A stretch of DNA of 64,000 nt from Trichomonas vaginalis G3 (lineage: Eukaryota > Parabasalia > Trichomonadida > Trichomonadidae). The stretch lies in contig NC_067207.1 in the NCBI RefSeq assembly GCF_026262505.1, positions 4,534,252 to 4,598,251 on the forward strand, written 5' to 3'. Position numbers and translations under genes: made by a program. Positions 1 through 10,434 of this stretch are shown in pieces. Each line of letters opens with the position of its first letter. Positions within the stretch are counted from its first letter, which is position 1. A model generated the notes under the pieces. That model worked only from the letters and a program-made list of their open reading frames with translations. It was not told where the DNA came from and did no database searches.

Positions 1-2
1 AC

Positions 3-119
3 TTCCGAGATGATTTCCACGATTGCTTCCACAACGACTTCGCACACAACATTTTCTGTGGATTCCATGGTTCGAACAGGATGACCGGTCCAGCATCCAG
101 ACAATTTGGATTCTTCTAA
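3..119 (+). CDS. C-terminal end of an unknown protein (5' cut by window edge)
   Basis: The third frame is open from the window edge to a TAA at 117-119 and gives 38 residues rich in Phe, His and Asp, ending FRDDF...SRQFGFF. The stretch is much more GC-rich than the intergenic DNA that follows, as expected of coding sequence in this genome, and drops to AT-rich immediately after the stop. It would be convergent with the RRN3 gene, whose stop lies about 160 bp away. I do not recognise the family, and the fragment is too short to assign a function. The first frame is also open for 27 codons, so the frame choice rests on the later stop and the composition boundary. Confidence 0.45.
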   Translation, partial: FRDDFHDCFHNDFAHNIFCGFHGSNRMTGPASRQFGFF

Positions 120-276
120 AAGTTAAGAATAAACTATAACAATTTTAATGAAGTTAAGAATTTAATCAATTTTATAAAATAACTAAAAAGAAAAGATGTA
201 GAAAGACTAAACAATTTATAGTTAAATATCGAATACAACAAATAAAAATAAACTCGCATAAAAAAATTAATTAAAA

Positions 277-1716
277 TTATTGACCAAGAATGTCGCCAAG
301 AGAGATTCCACGCATTGCACAAATCCTACTCAGACTGTTTTCTAATGCAGCGTCGACATCTCCTGGCTCTGCGTTCTCTCCCCACTGCATATAATAAGAA
401 GAGACTCTTTCTGCGATTTCTTCCAGCGGACAAGGATCGTAAGGGAACCAAACTTGAATTCTTTCGATTACTGATTGGTCAGGTTCGTAATCAATTAATC
501 CAAAATTAGAAAACATAACCGCAGTGTTCGGATCGATAGCACTTAGGCCTTCCAGCTCATTGTTAAACAGAAGAGACACTTTCCAACGTGATTCTACGTC
601 AATCTCCATTTTTTCGAATCCATCGTGTCTCCAACAGTAAATGTAAGCGAAACATTGCAATGCGTAGTAGTAAACAGCATGAACTTGAATATTTCTCGTA
701 AGAAATTGAGGTGAATTCTGTTTAATGTGGTTTAAATAACATTCGGCAAAATTTGAAACGTAATCTAAGACAAAAGTAGCAAATTGGTCATCAATATACT
801 TTGCTCTTGCTACGAGTGTCGATGCGTAAAAAGCAGCGTTACCTCTTGTTCTTTTATTAACATTTTCGTTAAATATCTTTGCCAAAAGGAAACCAACGAA
901 AGTCTGGTAATTTTCTGAACTGAACGATGAAGCCATGAAGTATATAAACTGAACAACCGATGAATAAGGCAAATCCAGTATATATACGTCAAATAGCTGC
1001 AGTAAAAGGGTAAAAATGTTTTGCGATGCGTTTTCTATAAAGTCGAGAAGAAATAATATCTGAGGAGTCAGCAATGCTGCCACGTCCTCGTCAATTACGA
1101 TTGCATCTGTTCCTTTGTAAGTTCTGATCATCAGTTCGCAGTCAAGGCCAACGATGTGCTGGACAACACGACCGAGAACCTTCAGAGTAACATCATAGGA
1201 ATAAGAGCAAACGTGAAGAGTAGATCTCAAAAAATTGATTTGTTGATCCCCTTCGAAAGTAGTTTGGGGAAAATATTTAGTAATGGATGCTGCAATTAAC
1301 GGAACAAAGTTCTGTGACGCATCCATGAGAGAATTTATGATATCAGCAAGAAATAATTCGCTCTGGTTTAGGAAATTTCTCACAATCAAATCAATGATTG
1401 GGGAGGCAGAAGAGCCATATGTAAGAGCCATCTCGCGCAAATGACCTGCCGCTTCTTGCATATTTTCGTTCGGAATTATGCTAAGAATGCGGGTAATCAG
1501 TCCTAAGTGTGGTTGGCTCGGCTCTAAAATAGTCACATACTGGAAAAGGTTCATAACTTTTCCACGTTCTTGTATGGGAACAATCACATCTTCAAATTTA
1601 GAAACTCCAGATATAATATTAGGGACAAGCTCATCCCATTTATCATTGTTTACGGCACTACCAAACTTCTCTTGTTTCTGTTTCGTTAATAGACGCTGAA
1701 GGACAGAACCCTTCAT
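277..1716 (-). CDS. RRN3: RRN3 / TIF-IA-like RNA polymerase I initiation factor
   Basis: A 479-residue helical-repeat protein. RRN3 (TIF-IA in animals) bridges RNA polymerase I and the rDNA promoter factor, acting in the nucleolus. The family signature is visible in the second half: RGNAAFYASTLVARAKYID near residues 293-312 corresponds to the conserved block of RRN3 ending in S-x-x-A-R-A-K, and YYYALQCFAYIYCWRH near 345-360 matches the conserved Tyr-rich helix that follows it. The length is somewhat shorter than yeast or human RRN3 (about 630-650), mostly at the ends. The start is the ATG at 1714-1716; a TTG codon just before it is not needed. Downstream it converges on the partial gene at the window edge. 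No intron signals are seen. Family assignment is by remembered motifs, not a search. Confidence 0.8.
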   Translation of the reverse strand: MKGSVLQRLLTKQKQEKFGSAVNNDKWDELVPNIISGVSKFEDVIVPIQERGKVMNLFQYVTILEPSQPHLGLITRILSIIPNENMQEAAGHLREMALTYGSSASPIIDLIVRNFLNQSELFLADIINSLMDASQNFVPLIAASITKYFPQTTFEGDQQINFLRSTLHVCSYSYDVTLKVLGRVVQHIVGLDCELMIRTYKGTDAIVIDEDVAALLTPQILFLLDFIENASQNIFTLLLQLFDVYILDLPYSSVVQFIYFMASSFSSENYQTFVGFLLAKIFNENVNKRTRGNAAFYASTLVARAKYIDDQFATFVLDYVSNFAECYLNHIKQNSPQFLTRNIQVHAVYYYALQCFAYIYCWRHDGFEKMEIDVESRWKVSLLFNNELEGLSAIDPNTAVMFSNFGLIDYEPDQSVIERIQVWFPYDPCPLEEIAERVSSYYMQWGENAEPGDVDAALENSLSRICAMRGISLGDILGQ

Positions 1717-4072
1717 CAAACAGAAAAAAAAATTACTAATTGTAAACTATTCAATCCGATTGTGATGAAAAAAATATGATGAAACTGAATAGACAAAGTT
1801 TCTCAAATAAAGTTACAGCTTAAACTTTGTGAAGGTAGTATATTACATAATACCCTGAGAAGACTAAAGGTAATCCCACGAAAAGTGACACCCTTCTTCT
1901 TTTTTCCTAGGGTTGCTGATCGCTTCTTTTCTGCTCGTTATGGCAGAGATGAAAGAAATTATTGGTGGAGCCTAATTTATTACTCCAATTAGCAACTATC
2001 TTGTAGAGTAGACTTAGTTGTTTTGTCAGTTATTCTCCAGCATTATGCAATTTAAAATCAACTTCGTTAATTTTAATCATATTGCATCAATACTCCTACA
2101 TGGAGATAACATCAAGATTACACCTGCCAAATCCCCATATTAAAAATCGAAATTTTGCATCTCGAAAATGCAACGACAGAATTCCTCGTAATTTTGAGTT
2201 CATACGTCGCTTATGATACATATTCAAATAACTTGAATATAGAAAAAGTTACTAAAATTTGAGAAAATTATTGCAATAAGAAAAAAAAAGTCGGCTTTTA
2301 GATATAAATTACTTATAAATTACGATGACCTCTATAATGAGTGCACAGTACCGAATATGATTGTTTGATATTTCTGATTTCAATTTAATACATTTTGATT
2401 GGAATAGTCATAACTCAAATATAGAAGATAGTTACTACATTTATGCGAATATAGTGCGTTACCATTCATCTATTTACTTGTTGTTGTTGAAATAAAAACT
2501 TTATTATTTTACTATCTTAAAATAAGAATTTTGTTATGGAAATAATATTTTTAACAACAATTATGCCATTATATCAACTATCGAATGAGTTTTTATCAAA
2601 TATGATATCAAAATCAAGAATTAGATGTTTTTTATGAGTAAAAATGAGTTTATTTGATGATTTGATTAATTATACAATACTTTGATTTTCCAAATTTTTT
2701 TCAAAATTGATTTTTTGAAGAGAAAAATCAAATTTTTGATTTTCATTTTTTAATTTTTTAATTTTTTTTGGAATTTTGAGTTGATCAATTAAGAAGAATG
2801 AGTAACGCGAATGCTTTTTATATCTCACAAAGTGATGAGTTAAAGGTGAATTTTAAAAAATTATTTTCAATCACAAATATCATACTTATTATCCTTTTTT
2901 CTAAAAAGAATAGTACGAAGCATTGATAAAGTATGATCTGTATTAGTAAAATACTTGAATGAAAAGTGTAAAAGTAAAGTTTTTATTCATTTTTATATCT
3001 AAACAAAAAACTGCTTCATATTAATATTCTAGTCTAGAGATGAGATTTTGTTCGTTTTTGTTAGCATTCAGTAGACATTCTAATCTTGAATTTTATATAT
3101 TAGTTGAAATTATTTACAAATGTGATGTTTTGCTTTGATTTATGATTAATTTTATTAAAGTATCTCGATATGTATTTTGAACAAGATCGTTTCTTGAAGT
3201 TCTTCAAGATTTTTAAGAGACTTCTTATGAAATTTGATAGATGATAAGAACCACCATTTACGCAAAATGGTTTATTGAATATAAAATAATTCTGTAGTGA
3301 TCCATTTTCTTTATACTATTTTTAGTCAAATCCTCAAAAGAACGCATTCAAATCTATTATATAACTGAGAAACAGGATATTACATAATACCCCATAATTA
3401 TGTAAGCTGAAAATATTATGAGTTCAAAAGCTCCAATTATTCTTAAATTTGAAATTCAAATTATGATTAGAGATAATTACACATATTTGAAATTAAATTT
3501 GATATGTAAATCATAACATGATGATTAATTGATAAAAATTATGGTAATTACGTTTTAATTCACAAATCTTTTTATTCTTTTAGTAACTTTTCAAACTAAG
3601 ATCATATCATTCATATTTGGATCCTGCTGATTCGGTTTATCTTATTTATTTTGAAATCTGTCGTTTAGAAGACTTGCACACTCCTTTTTGATTTTGACTA
3701 CAAGTAAAACGTCATCGAATAATTTTTAAAATATGTTGATCCTTATTATTATAATTAAATGGATATTTTATTTATTAAAGTTTTTAATAGCCTTACAACC
3801 ATAAGTCAAAATTTTTTAATGTTTTTCTATGAGTGGGGGACAAACTTGCCCATTGTCACTTTTTCATTAACCTTAAACTTGTAATTTTCATTATTTTTAA
3901 TTAACCTTATTTCTTTCCCAATTCCTGATTTATTTTATTCACTTACTATTAAAAGTCACATTTTAATAAAATATAATAATTTATTTATAGCATTTTTTAC
4001 TATACTGTAATAAAAAATTAATTATAATAAATTAAATGTTTATTAAATCAAATGTTTTCTTTGCAATAATAT
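1717..4072. other. Gene-free AT-rich interval
   Basis: No credible coding region on either strand over 2.3 kb. The interval is very AT-rich with poly-T tracts around 2690-2770. A 16-base word, ATATTACATAATACCC, occurs at 1840-1855 and again at 3377-3392 in the same orientation, and the word AAAAGTGAC occurs near 1879. The two 16-mers could be the ends of a decayed insertion, but no other matching sequence was found between them. Confidence 0.6.
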
Positions 4073-4330
4073 TTATAATGTTGAGTAAACAATGTTGGGA
4101 TCAAGTGTATCATTTTTCAGACCTTTCTGAACAGCTTCAAGCATACTGATGCATGCGACTTTTTTAAATTGTGTCATTTCTTCGAAATCTCTTGTGACTT
4201 TTTTGATAACTTTAACACTTCTCTCTGAATCCAGACCTTTAATTTGCAACTTAATCAGGAATGAAGGAACAACACTGGAATATAACTCGATGACAAGTTC
4301 ATCGAGTCGAAGATTTGGTTGTACACCACT
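4073..4330 (-). pseudogene. Truncated 3' fragment of an unknown gene
   Basis: The last 85 or so codons of a minus-strand frame read like real protein (LVIELYSSVV..., FEEMTQFKKVACISML..., ending DPNIVYSTL) with balanced charge and a predicted helical character. Going upstream the frame runs directly into the first copy of a 121-bp tandem repeat (4315-4762), which reads as low-quality Phe/Leu-rich sequence. The apparent start codon lies inside the repeat, so the normal N-terminus is missing. I do not recognise the family. Either the gene was cut by the repeat expansion or only its tail was copied here. It could still be transcribed as a short protein of 125 residues, but I regard that as unlikely. 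Confidence 0.4.
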
Positions 4331-4762
4331 TGTATGTGCCGGATACCATTGTGTCAAATTTTTTCTGAAATTAACTTTAAAAGTACTAAGTAAGATCATG
4401 AGATATAGCAATATATGTTTAAACCAACTTATATTTTGGTTGTACACCACTTGTATGTGCCGGATACCATTGTGTCAAATTTTTTCTGAAATTAACTTTA
4501 AAAGTACTAAGTAAGATCATGAGATATAGCAATATATGTTTAAACCAACTTATATTTTGGTTGTACACCACTTGTATGTGCCGGATACCATTGTGTCAAA
4601 TTTTTTCTGAAATTAACTTTAAAAGTACTAAGTAAGATCATGAGATATAGCAATATATGTTTAAACCAACTTATATTTTGGTTGTACACCACTTGTATGT
4701 GCCGGATACCATTGTGTCAAATTTTTTCTGAAATTAACTTTAAAAGTACTAAGTAAGATCAT
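4315..4762. repeat. 121-bp tandem repeat, about 3.7 copies
   Basis: The word GTACACCACTTGTATGTGCC begins at 4321, 4442, 4563 and 4684, an exact 121-bp period. The first three copies are complete and look identical; the fourth stops at AAGTAAGATCAT near 4762. The array begins inside the minus-strand fragment ending at 4073 and ends about 190 bp before the open BspA frame. Near-identity of the copies points to a recent expansion. Confidence 0.9.
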
Positions 4763-4952
4763 TTATTTTTGCATAATATAATGCCAATATGGTTTCTTTT
4801 GATTTTATTTCATTTATAAGCAAATCAGATTTACCCAAAAACTCCACTCCATAAGCGTTCATTTGCTAAATTAAAAAGTGACAATGGGCTAGTCTGTCCC
4901 TTTCTCGTTTTTCTATCTGGTCTTAGCCAATGGAAATATTTGTCCCACTTAA

Positions 4953-5300
4953 ACTGGACCTTATGAACTACCACCCGGTATTTTTTCGCTTAATGCTGGA
5001 GACTTAAGTTATTGTGATTCAATTACTGAGGTAATCTTACATGACCAATTCCTTTCCATTCATTATCAGGCATTCTTTAAATGTACAAATCTTGTAAAAA
5101 TAACAATACCTCGTAGTGTTGTATTACTGGCCAATAATGCGTTTGAATCATGTTCAAAGCTTCAAATTGTAGAAATTCATGCAAACATTTATCAAATTCC
5201 TGATTATCTATTTTCTAAATGCTCTTCACTCACAAATGTTATACTTCCTTCAACCATTAAATTTATTGATCGCTATGCCTTTTCAGAATGCACTAGTCTT
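4953..5300 (+). other. In-frame upstream extension of the BspA-like gene without an ATG
   Basis: The frame of the BspA-like gene stays open for 116 codons upstream of its first ATG, back to a TAA at 4950-4952. The translation is plainly the same LRR type: ITEVILHD, then AFFKCTNLVKITIPRSV, AFESCSKLQIVEI and LFSKCSSLTNVILPSTI, about four repeats of the 23-residue pattern. No in-frame ATG lies in it. Either the original start and signal peptide were lost, or they lie in another frame or exon just upstream; a short ATG frame begins at 4930 but ends after about 25 codons. Confidence 0.75.
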
Positions 5301-6683
5301 ATGAGTATTACCCTTCCAGAAGATCTTTACGCAATAGGGGAAAGCGCATTTCGTTCTTGCAAGTCTCTTCAAAGTATAATTATTCCTCGAAACGTTAAAG
5401 TCATAGATACATTTGCATTTTATTCTTGTAGTGTACTAAAAAGCATCACTATTCTTGGCTCACCAAAAATATTAATTCAAACTTTTATTTCTTTGAATTC
5501 ACTTGAAACACTTTCAACACCAAATGGATATGATTCATTAGGAAATTATGCAATTGATACTTGTATAAAACTATCCGCTATTACTATTCCTGAAAAATTC
5601 GATTTTATTGATACTTCTGCTTTTTATAAATGTGCAGGTCTCAAAAACATAACAATTCAAACATCTGAAGATTGCACTGATAAAATATCTCCTCGTGCTT
5701 TCGTGAGCACTAATTCTGTATCAGTTTTAATTTATGAAAACACAGGATTTACACTCATTAATTTTGAAGCTTTCACAACAAACATCACTACAGTTGTTTT
5801 CAATTTTACTAAGTCTAGTAGTGCCAAAAAACTTAGAGATGTTAAATATTTGCCAACATTGAATCATTTCACGAATCTTCAGAAAGTTGTGATGGATAAT
5901 ATTGATGATTACAGTATTCCAGCTTTATTTGCAAAAGGAGTTGATATGGAAATTGACATCGAAAAAGATGTAGAATCTATTGATGACGATGCTTTCAAGT
6001 TATGTAATATAATTAAATTCACATATAATGGCCAAAAATTCATTGCTGGAAACTCTCTTTCGAAGGCCAGTAATATCCAAGAACTTAATGTCGGCCCATT
6101 ATATCGATATAACACAATTGGAGGAATAGTAATAAACAGAGGAGAAGATCCAGAACCAGTCTCACCTATAGAATCATCATCTTCTTCTACTGAATCATCA
6201 TCATCTTCTACTGAATCATCATCTTCTTCTATCGAATCATCATCTACTTCTACTGAATCATCATCATCTTCTTCTAAACAATCACCTCCTTCTTCTGTAG
6301 TAAATTCGCCTTCAGAGGCAAAAGTATCATCGTCAATGAAAAGCGAGCTAAACATAAACAACAATTCTATAACTAATTATGGAATTGAAAATCAACCTCA
6401 ATGTCCACAAAACACGAATAGAAGTTTGATAATTGCGCTTTGCATTATCACAACAATTTGTGCAATACTTATTGTAGCTATTTGCTTACTTATCTACAAG
6501 ATCAAATCTTATTCAGCAAATGATAGTAGAGAAGAAATTACACCAGAACTTTCATCTCAATCAACAGGTAATGCTATTTACAATTTGGAAGAAACTGCAG
6601 AAAACCCAATAAAATTCAAATCAAATATTGATGAATTAGACAGTATCATATTAGCTATTAGCGAAACATATTCTGATTCATGA
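5301..6683 (+). CDS. BspA-like leucine-rich-repeat surface membrane protein
   Basis: 460 residues from the first ATG. Residues 1 to about 280 carry the Treponema/Bacteroides BspA-type LRR (LRR_5) pattern, for example IGESAFRSCKSLQSIIIP and IDTFAFYSCSVLKSITI. Residues about 287-330 are an almost pure Ser/Glu/Thr stretch coded by TCA/TCT repeats, likely an extracellular stalk. A transmembrane helix follows (about 376-399, LIIALCIITTICAILIVAIC), then a 60-residue cytoplasmic tail with an NPIKF sequence near 435 that resembles NPxF/Y endocytic signals seen in trichomonad BspA proteins. These proteins form a very large surface family thought to bind host or bacterial surfaces. The repeat domain continues in frame upstream to 4953, so this ATG is probably not the natural N-terminus and no signal peptide is visible; the gene may be 5'-truncated. 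Confidence 0.8.
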   Translation: MSITLPEDLYAIGESAFRSCKSLQSIIIPRNVKVIDTFAFYSCSVLKSITILGSPKILIQTFISLNSLETLSTPNGYDSLGNYAIDTCIKLSAITIPEKFDFIDTSAFYKCAGLKNITIQTSEDCTDKISPRAFVSTNSVSVLIYENTGFTLINFEAFTTNITTVVFNFTKSSSAKKLRDVKYLPTLNHFTNLQKVVMDNIDDYSIPALFAKGVDMEIDIEKDVESIDDDAFKLCNIIKFTYNGQKFIAGNSLSKASNIQELNVGPLYRYNTIGGIVINRGEDPEPVSPIESSSSSTESSSSSTESSSSSIESSSTSTESSSSSSKQSPPSSVVNSPSEAKVSSSMKSELNINNNSITNYGIENQPQCPQNTNRSLIIALCIITTICAILIVAICLLIYKIKSYSANDSREEITPELSSQSTGNAIYNLEETAENPIKFKSNIDELDSIILAISETYSDS

Positions 6684-8227
6684 AAACAAGATTATCTGCT
6701 CACGCAAAGATTAACTTGGCTCAATTTTTTTTATTATGAATAGAGTCAGGTAAAAAAAATCACAGAGCTTATGGCTGCTGATAAAACATCTGAATTGATG
6801 GCCGTGCCATAGGGGCGTAAGTGTACCTTTAAGGCTTCACTTACATGACAAAAATTATAAATTGGGGTTTTAGAAAATCAACTTTTTAATTATTAACAGT
6901 AGGTATTAATCCGAATAAACTATAATTTAGAATATGACACTTTTTTGGAATTGGAATAACTGAGTTTATCCATATTGCCGATATAGGGTCGAAAAGTGAC
7001 AATAATGGAATTAATCATGAATCAGGAATCGGTTTGAATTTGGAATTGCGTATAAAGTTTACTTTATCCGAATCAAAAATTCTTGTCAATAATTAAGAAT
7101 TGAAAGATAGATTTGTCATCAGAATTAAATTGATGCTTCTGGAATAGGAATCAACAACATAGAAAATATTGTTGAAGATATAGATATGTAAGATATATTG
7201 CTGATATAAATAAATAAAAGATATATGGTTGTGTGTGCTGGTGGAAAATAATGTGTTAAAGAAAAATCTGAACGATTTTTTTATTATCAATTTAGCCTGG
7301 AAAAAGTGACAAAATTATCATTTTCGTCAGGCATCATTATTATTGAATTATAATTCTATTTCTATTAATCTAAGTGCAATATTCTCATACACAACTTTAT
7401 TTAATAGCTCCTCATGCATAATATTATTTTTTTGTGTATTTTGAGTCAATTTTTTTTTAGCGAAGTCAAAATCCTAAACTCGAACTATTCAATTTATTAA
7501 CACCAAAATTTCCTAATAGATGCATTGTAATGCAATCTCATTAATTTGTCTTTTTAGAATAACCGTGAATCTTTTTTTTTTTACTTAATCACAGATTAGA
7601 AAGATTGGTCTCAGACCAGAGAAAAATTATGATATATTGATAATATGTCTTGAATGTGTTATATCATATGCAGAATTTATATTGATATTAGGGTTATGTG
7701 TATAGTTATATTGAGAATATGTTAATTTTTGCATGCCAATTCATTGATGCAGATGAATCCATAACAACTCTGAATAGGCAAAACATAGTAATATATACTA
7801 CTATAGTAGTGTGTATAATATATGTATTACTAAGTATAAATTGACATTAGTCATATTTATGGTGACATTTTTTCACACTTTTCATTCATAAATTATTTCA
7901 CACTACAATATTATTAACAATTAGCATTCTAATTTATATACACCTTATATATACCTTATATAAATCATCATAGTAATATAACCATATAGTACATATCTAG
8001 AATTTATGGTCATTTTTTGTCATATTCGCGAGTAAATATTCAATCTTATTATCAAGAAAAATATGTGAATCTGGATATGGTCATTTTTTGTCATATTCGC
8101 GAGTATGACAAAAAATCATCATAGTAATATAACCATATAACAATTTTCATTTTTTTCTTTTAACAATTTCGTTTTATTTCCATTTATTGTTAAATGATTT
8201 TTAGCATACACCTTTCTTTGTTCAATC
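6684..8227. other. Gene-free interval with short dispersed repeats
   Basis: No credible gene. The word CTGGAAAAAGTGACAAAATT occurs near 7297, matching words in the right flank of the Polinton near 52402 and 53037. A 30-bp direct repeat occupies 8005-8034 and 8076-8105, and a sequence of about 25 bp around CATCATAGTAATATAACC occurs at about 7965-7988 and 8116-8139. The second 30-mer forms the left arm of a hairpin (8083-8116). Confidence 0.6.
8083..8116. repeat. Perfect 13-bp hairpin with 8-nt loop
   Basis: Left arm ATTTTTTGTCATA (8083-8095), loop TTCGCGAG, right arm TATGACAAAAAAT (8104-8116). The left arm and loop are a direct duplicate of 8005-8034, which lacks the right arm. Function unknown; it may be a remnant of an element end. 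Confidence 0.7.
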
Positions 8228-8231
8228 TTAA

Positions 8232-8372
8232 GGGTGCCCTATAACGATAATGTAAACATCACAAAATTAACCTTATTAGAACTCGAATGAATGGATTATC
8301 CAGATTCTAGTTCTCAATATAATAGCCTTAAAAGTGCTTTTCTGAGGGTGGTCTATCGTCTATAGGGCACCC
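8232..8372. mobile_element. TTAA-flanked MITE (141 bp)
   Basis: TTAA at 8228-8231 and 8373-8376 flank a 141-bp segment with inverted ends: left GGGTGCCCTATAACGATAA, right (complemented) GGGTGCCCTATAGACGATAG. The first 12 bases are identical and the similarity continues for about 19 with one inserted base. It contains no coding sequence. A TTAA target duplication with ends beginning GGG is typical of piggyBac- or Kolobok-mobilised elements; which of the two cannot be told from the ends alone. Confidence 0.75.
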
Positions 8373-8653
8373 TTAATTTTGTAAACTTTTTATCATGTTA
8401 GATAAGCCTTAAATGAATGTAAAAGGTATTATATAATCCAGAGGACTCATTGTGCATGAAGATGCATAAAAAAAATATTCAGTCTATAATCTACAAAGAA
8501 ATCTTTTAGATTCATAGTATGAATCAAGCTGATTCCATGTATTTTGTAGAAGGCTGATAAATAAATACAATAAATGTAAATAATAGTAAACACTGTTTTT
8601 ATTTTTTCGCAATTACAAATAAAAAAAATAGATTTTCCATGTGTTTAAAAAAT
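8373..8653. other. Short gene-free spacer downstream of VPS45
   Basis: AT-rich 3' flank of the minus-strand VPS45-like gene. No RNA gene or repeat was recognised. Confidence 0.5.
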
Positions 8654-10303
8654 TCAGCAATAAGGAGCAAGTTCATACTTAAGGAATGATTCGGCTGAAT
8701 GAACTGTTGTTCCTCCAACCATTATGTCGAAGCCTGGTTGAGATAATTCCGTTGCAACTCTCATTTCTTCGTAAGTTGCACCTCCAATGTAGAAAACAAT
8801 TACTTTAGAAGTCTTTGTCGGCTGGGATTTAGTAGCAAACGGATAATGCTGATCAGATAATCTTCCTTCCTTCAGTTTCTGAAGTATTCTGTATAGTAAG
8901 CATTTGTACATCTCGTATTGACTTTTTTCGACTGTTACGAATGATTTTATTCCTTGCGTAAACTTAGTTAATCCAGTTCTATTCTGGAATAAGTCTTCGT
9001 GGCCTCTCTGCCTATCGCCCATGATTTGTGTGATCATGTCAACGTATTTCATTTCGTTGTTATGCCAAACTGTCTTGGCTTCAAGAGATTCCAACAATTT
9101 GGTCATGTAAGTAGTGATATTCGACTTCTTTTCATGATGTAAAGCGAAAATTAATACAAGTCTTAATGCATCCAATGGTTGCGTTGATGGATTGTTGATC
9201 ATTTCGATGATTTGTTGGCATTGATCGTCAGGATAATCGTAAACAGCAACAATCTGCTCTAAACCTGATACTTCCATTAAATTTCCTTGGGAAATCTTCG
9301 AATGAACTGCATTAAATAGGTCCAAATGGTTTCCTGCGTAAACCTTTTCAGTTTGGCCCTTAGAAACAGCGCTCATCTTGCCGTGCATGTCGTTGAGGTC
9401 ATCGGATTGACGTTGGATCTCTCTAAGAGTATCTTGGATGCGTTTGACTCTTGTTTCTAATTTTGGTGCTAAATCTCCAAGATACATTGTATAATACGGG
9501 GCACTTTCAGGATCAGTACGTTCATTTAAGACGTATTGCTGGCCATCAACTGTAACAACGTTCTTGTCAATGCCAAATAAATCGTGTAATGCAGCGGAAT
9601 AATACCAAAGATGGAGAAGTGGTGCAATAGGATCAGAGCGACGATCTAATATAAGAACAGTGGCGCTTTCTTGTGCAGTGGCAAAGAGATCACGAGAATC
9701 ATCAATAAGTGAAGTGACCGATCTTGCGACTGATTGACACGCGCTTGAGCTCGAATCGAATCTTATATGTGGCTTAACGCGCTGAGAGCATAAGAATGCG
9801 AAAAGACCTTCAGGAATACGGCCTGCAATTTCATTGAAAGAATTACCAGCGCGAAGGATGGAAATATCAGGTACATTCAACGAGAATAACTTAGCGTTAA
9901 GAGGATAGAAGTCGAGATAAACTTCTCTAACGATATCCACAAGAGATTGAGAATCATGAGCTGCAAGTTGACGAATATGAGCTTCTGCTGATGTGTTTGA
10001 GAAGAAAATGCTGTATCTTTGGAAATGAGGATGATCTAATTCACGAGAAATTAATTCGACATTGTCAGATGTTGGACGAACGAAGATAATGCAGTTTAAG
10101 GATGTACAACTTGGGTCTTCTGGTTTGTGAACTCTGGAAGTAAGATTTTCGAAAAGAACAACTTCTTTTTCAAGTAATTCTGTTTTTGTCATAGCTACAC
10201 TGATGAAATTAAAGGTCTCTTGATCAAGGAGAAGAGCTTTGACGCCTGGCTGTGTTTCTAGGATTTTTGAAAGATATAAATATGCACTGGTTTGAACGTT
10301 CAT
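8654..10303 (-). CDS. VPS45: Sec1/Munc18-family protein, VPS45-like
   Basis: 549 residues, the usual size of SM proteins, which clamp syntaxin/SNARE bundles and are essential for vesicle fusion; VPS45 works at trans-Golgi and endosomal fusion. The N-terminal part (ALLLDQETFNFISVAMTK, LFENL, CIIFVRPTSDNV, IFFSN) parallels the VPS45 opening. SATVLILDRRSDPIAPLLHLW near residues 220-240 is the hallmark D-R-x-x-D-x-x-x-P-L-L segment. The C-terminal VIVFYIGGATYEEM followed by VGGTTVHSAESF is the signature ending of VPS45 and Sec1. VPS45 is preferred over Sly1 or Vps33 on the first and last blocks, without a search. The ATG at 10301-10303 begins MNVQTSAY. It is divergent from the dynein-chain-like gene, sharing a 131-bp upstream region. 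Confidence 0.85.
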   Translation of the reverse strand: MNVQTSAYLYLSKILETQPGVKALLLDQETFNFISVAMTKTELLEKEVVLFENLTSRVHKPEDPSCTSLNCIIFVRPTSDNVELISRELDHPHFQRYSIFFSNTSAEAHIRQLAAHDSQSLVDIVREVYLDFYPLNAKLFSLNVPDISILRAGNSFNEIAGRIPEGLFAFLCSQRVKPHIRFDSSSSACQSVARSVTSLIDDSRDLFATAQESATVLILDRRSDPIAPLLHLWYYSAALHDLFGIDKNVVTVDGQQYVLNERTDPESAPYYTMYLGDLAPKLETRVKRIQDTLREIQRQSDDLNDMHGKMSAVSKGQTEKVYAGNHLDLFNAVHSKISQGNLMEVSGLEQIVAVYDYPDDQCQQIIEMINNPSTQPLDALRLVLIFALHHEKKSNITTYMTKLLESLEAKTVWHNNEMKYVDMITQIMGDRQRGHEDLFQNRTGLTKFTQGIKSFVTVEKSQYEMYKCLLYRILQKLKEGRLSDQHYPFATKSQPTKTSKVIVFYIGGATYEEMRVATELSQPGFDIMVGGTTVHSAESFLKYELAPYC

Positions 10304-10408
10304 GAATTTTTATAAAAATTTTTTTTTATTTTATAAAAAATGACAATAATTTGTAATGCTCCAATACAAGATCTATCTCATCAATTAACAACGATCCTCT
10401 AAAATTTT

Positions 10409-10414
10409 TCACTT
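10409..10414 (+). promoter_or_regulatory. Inr-like element upstream of the DLIC-like gene
   Basis: TCACTT lies 20 bases before the ATG at 10435. Trichomonas genes use a TCA-pyrimidine-(A/T) initiator close to the start codon, and position and sequence fit. A TCATTTTTT on the minus strand near 10335-10343 could serve the divergent VPS45 gene. The assignment is by consensus only. Confidence 0.5.
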
Positions 10415-10434
10415 TTTTGTGGATTTAATTTGAT

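Noticed and set aside
1840-3392. 16-bp direct repeats as ends of an element
   Set aside because: Both copies are in the same orientation with no inverted ends or flanking duplication; left as a note only.
4149-4514. Plus-strand 121-residue frame
   Set aside because: Antisense of the gene fragment and then repeat-derived; composition not protein-like.
5909-6364. Acidic minus-strand frame of 151 residues
   Set aside because: It is the antisense of the Ser-rich and LRR coding sequence of the BspA-like gene.
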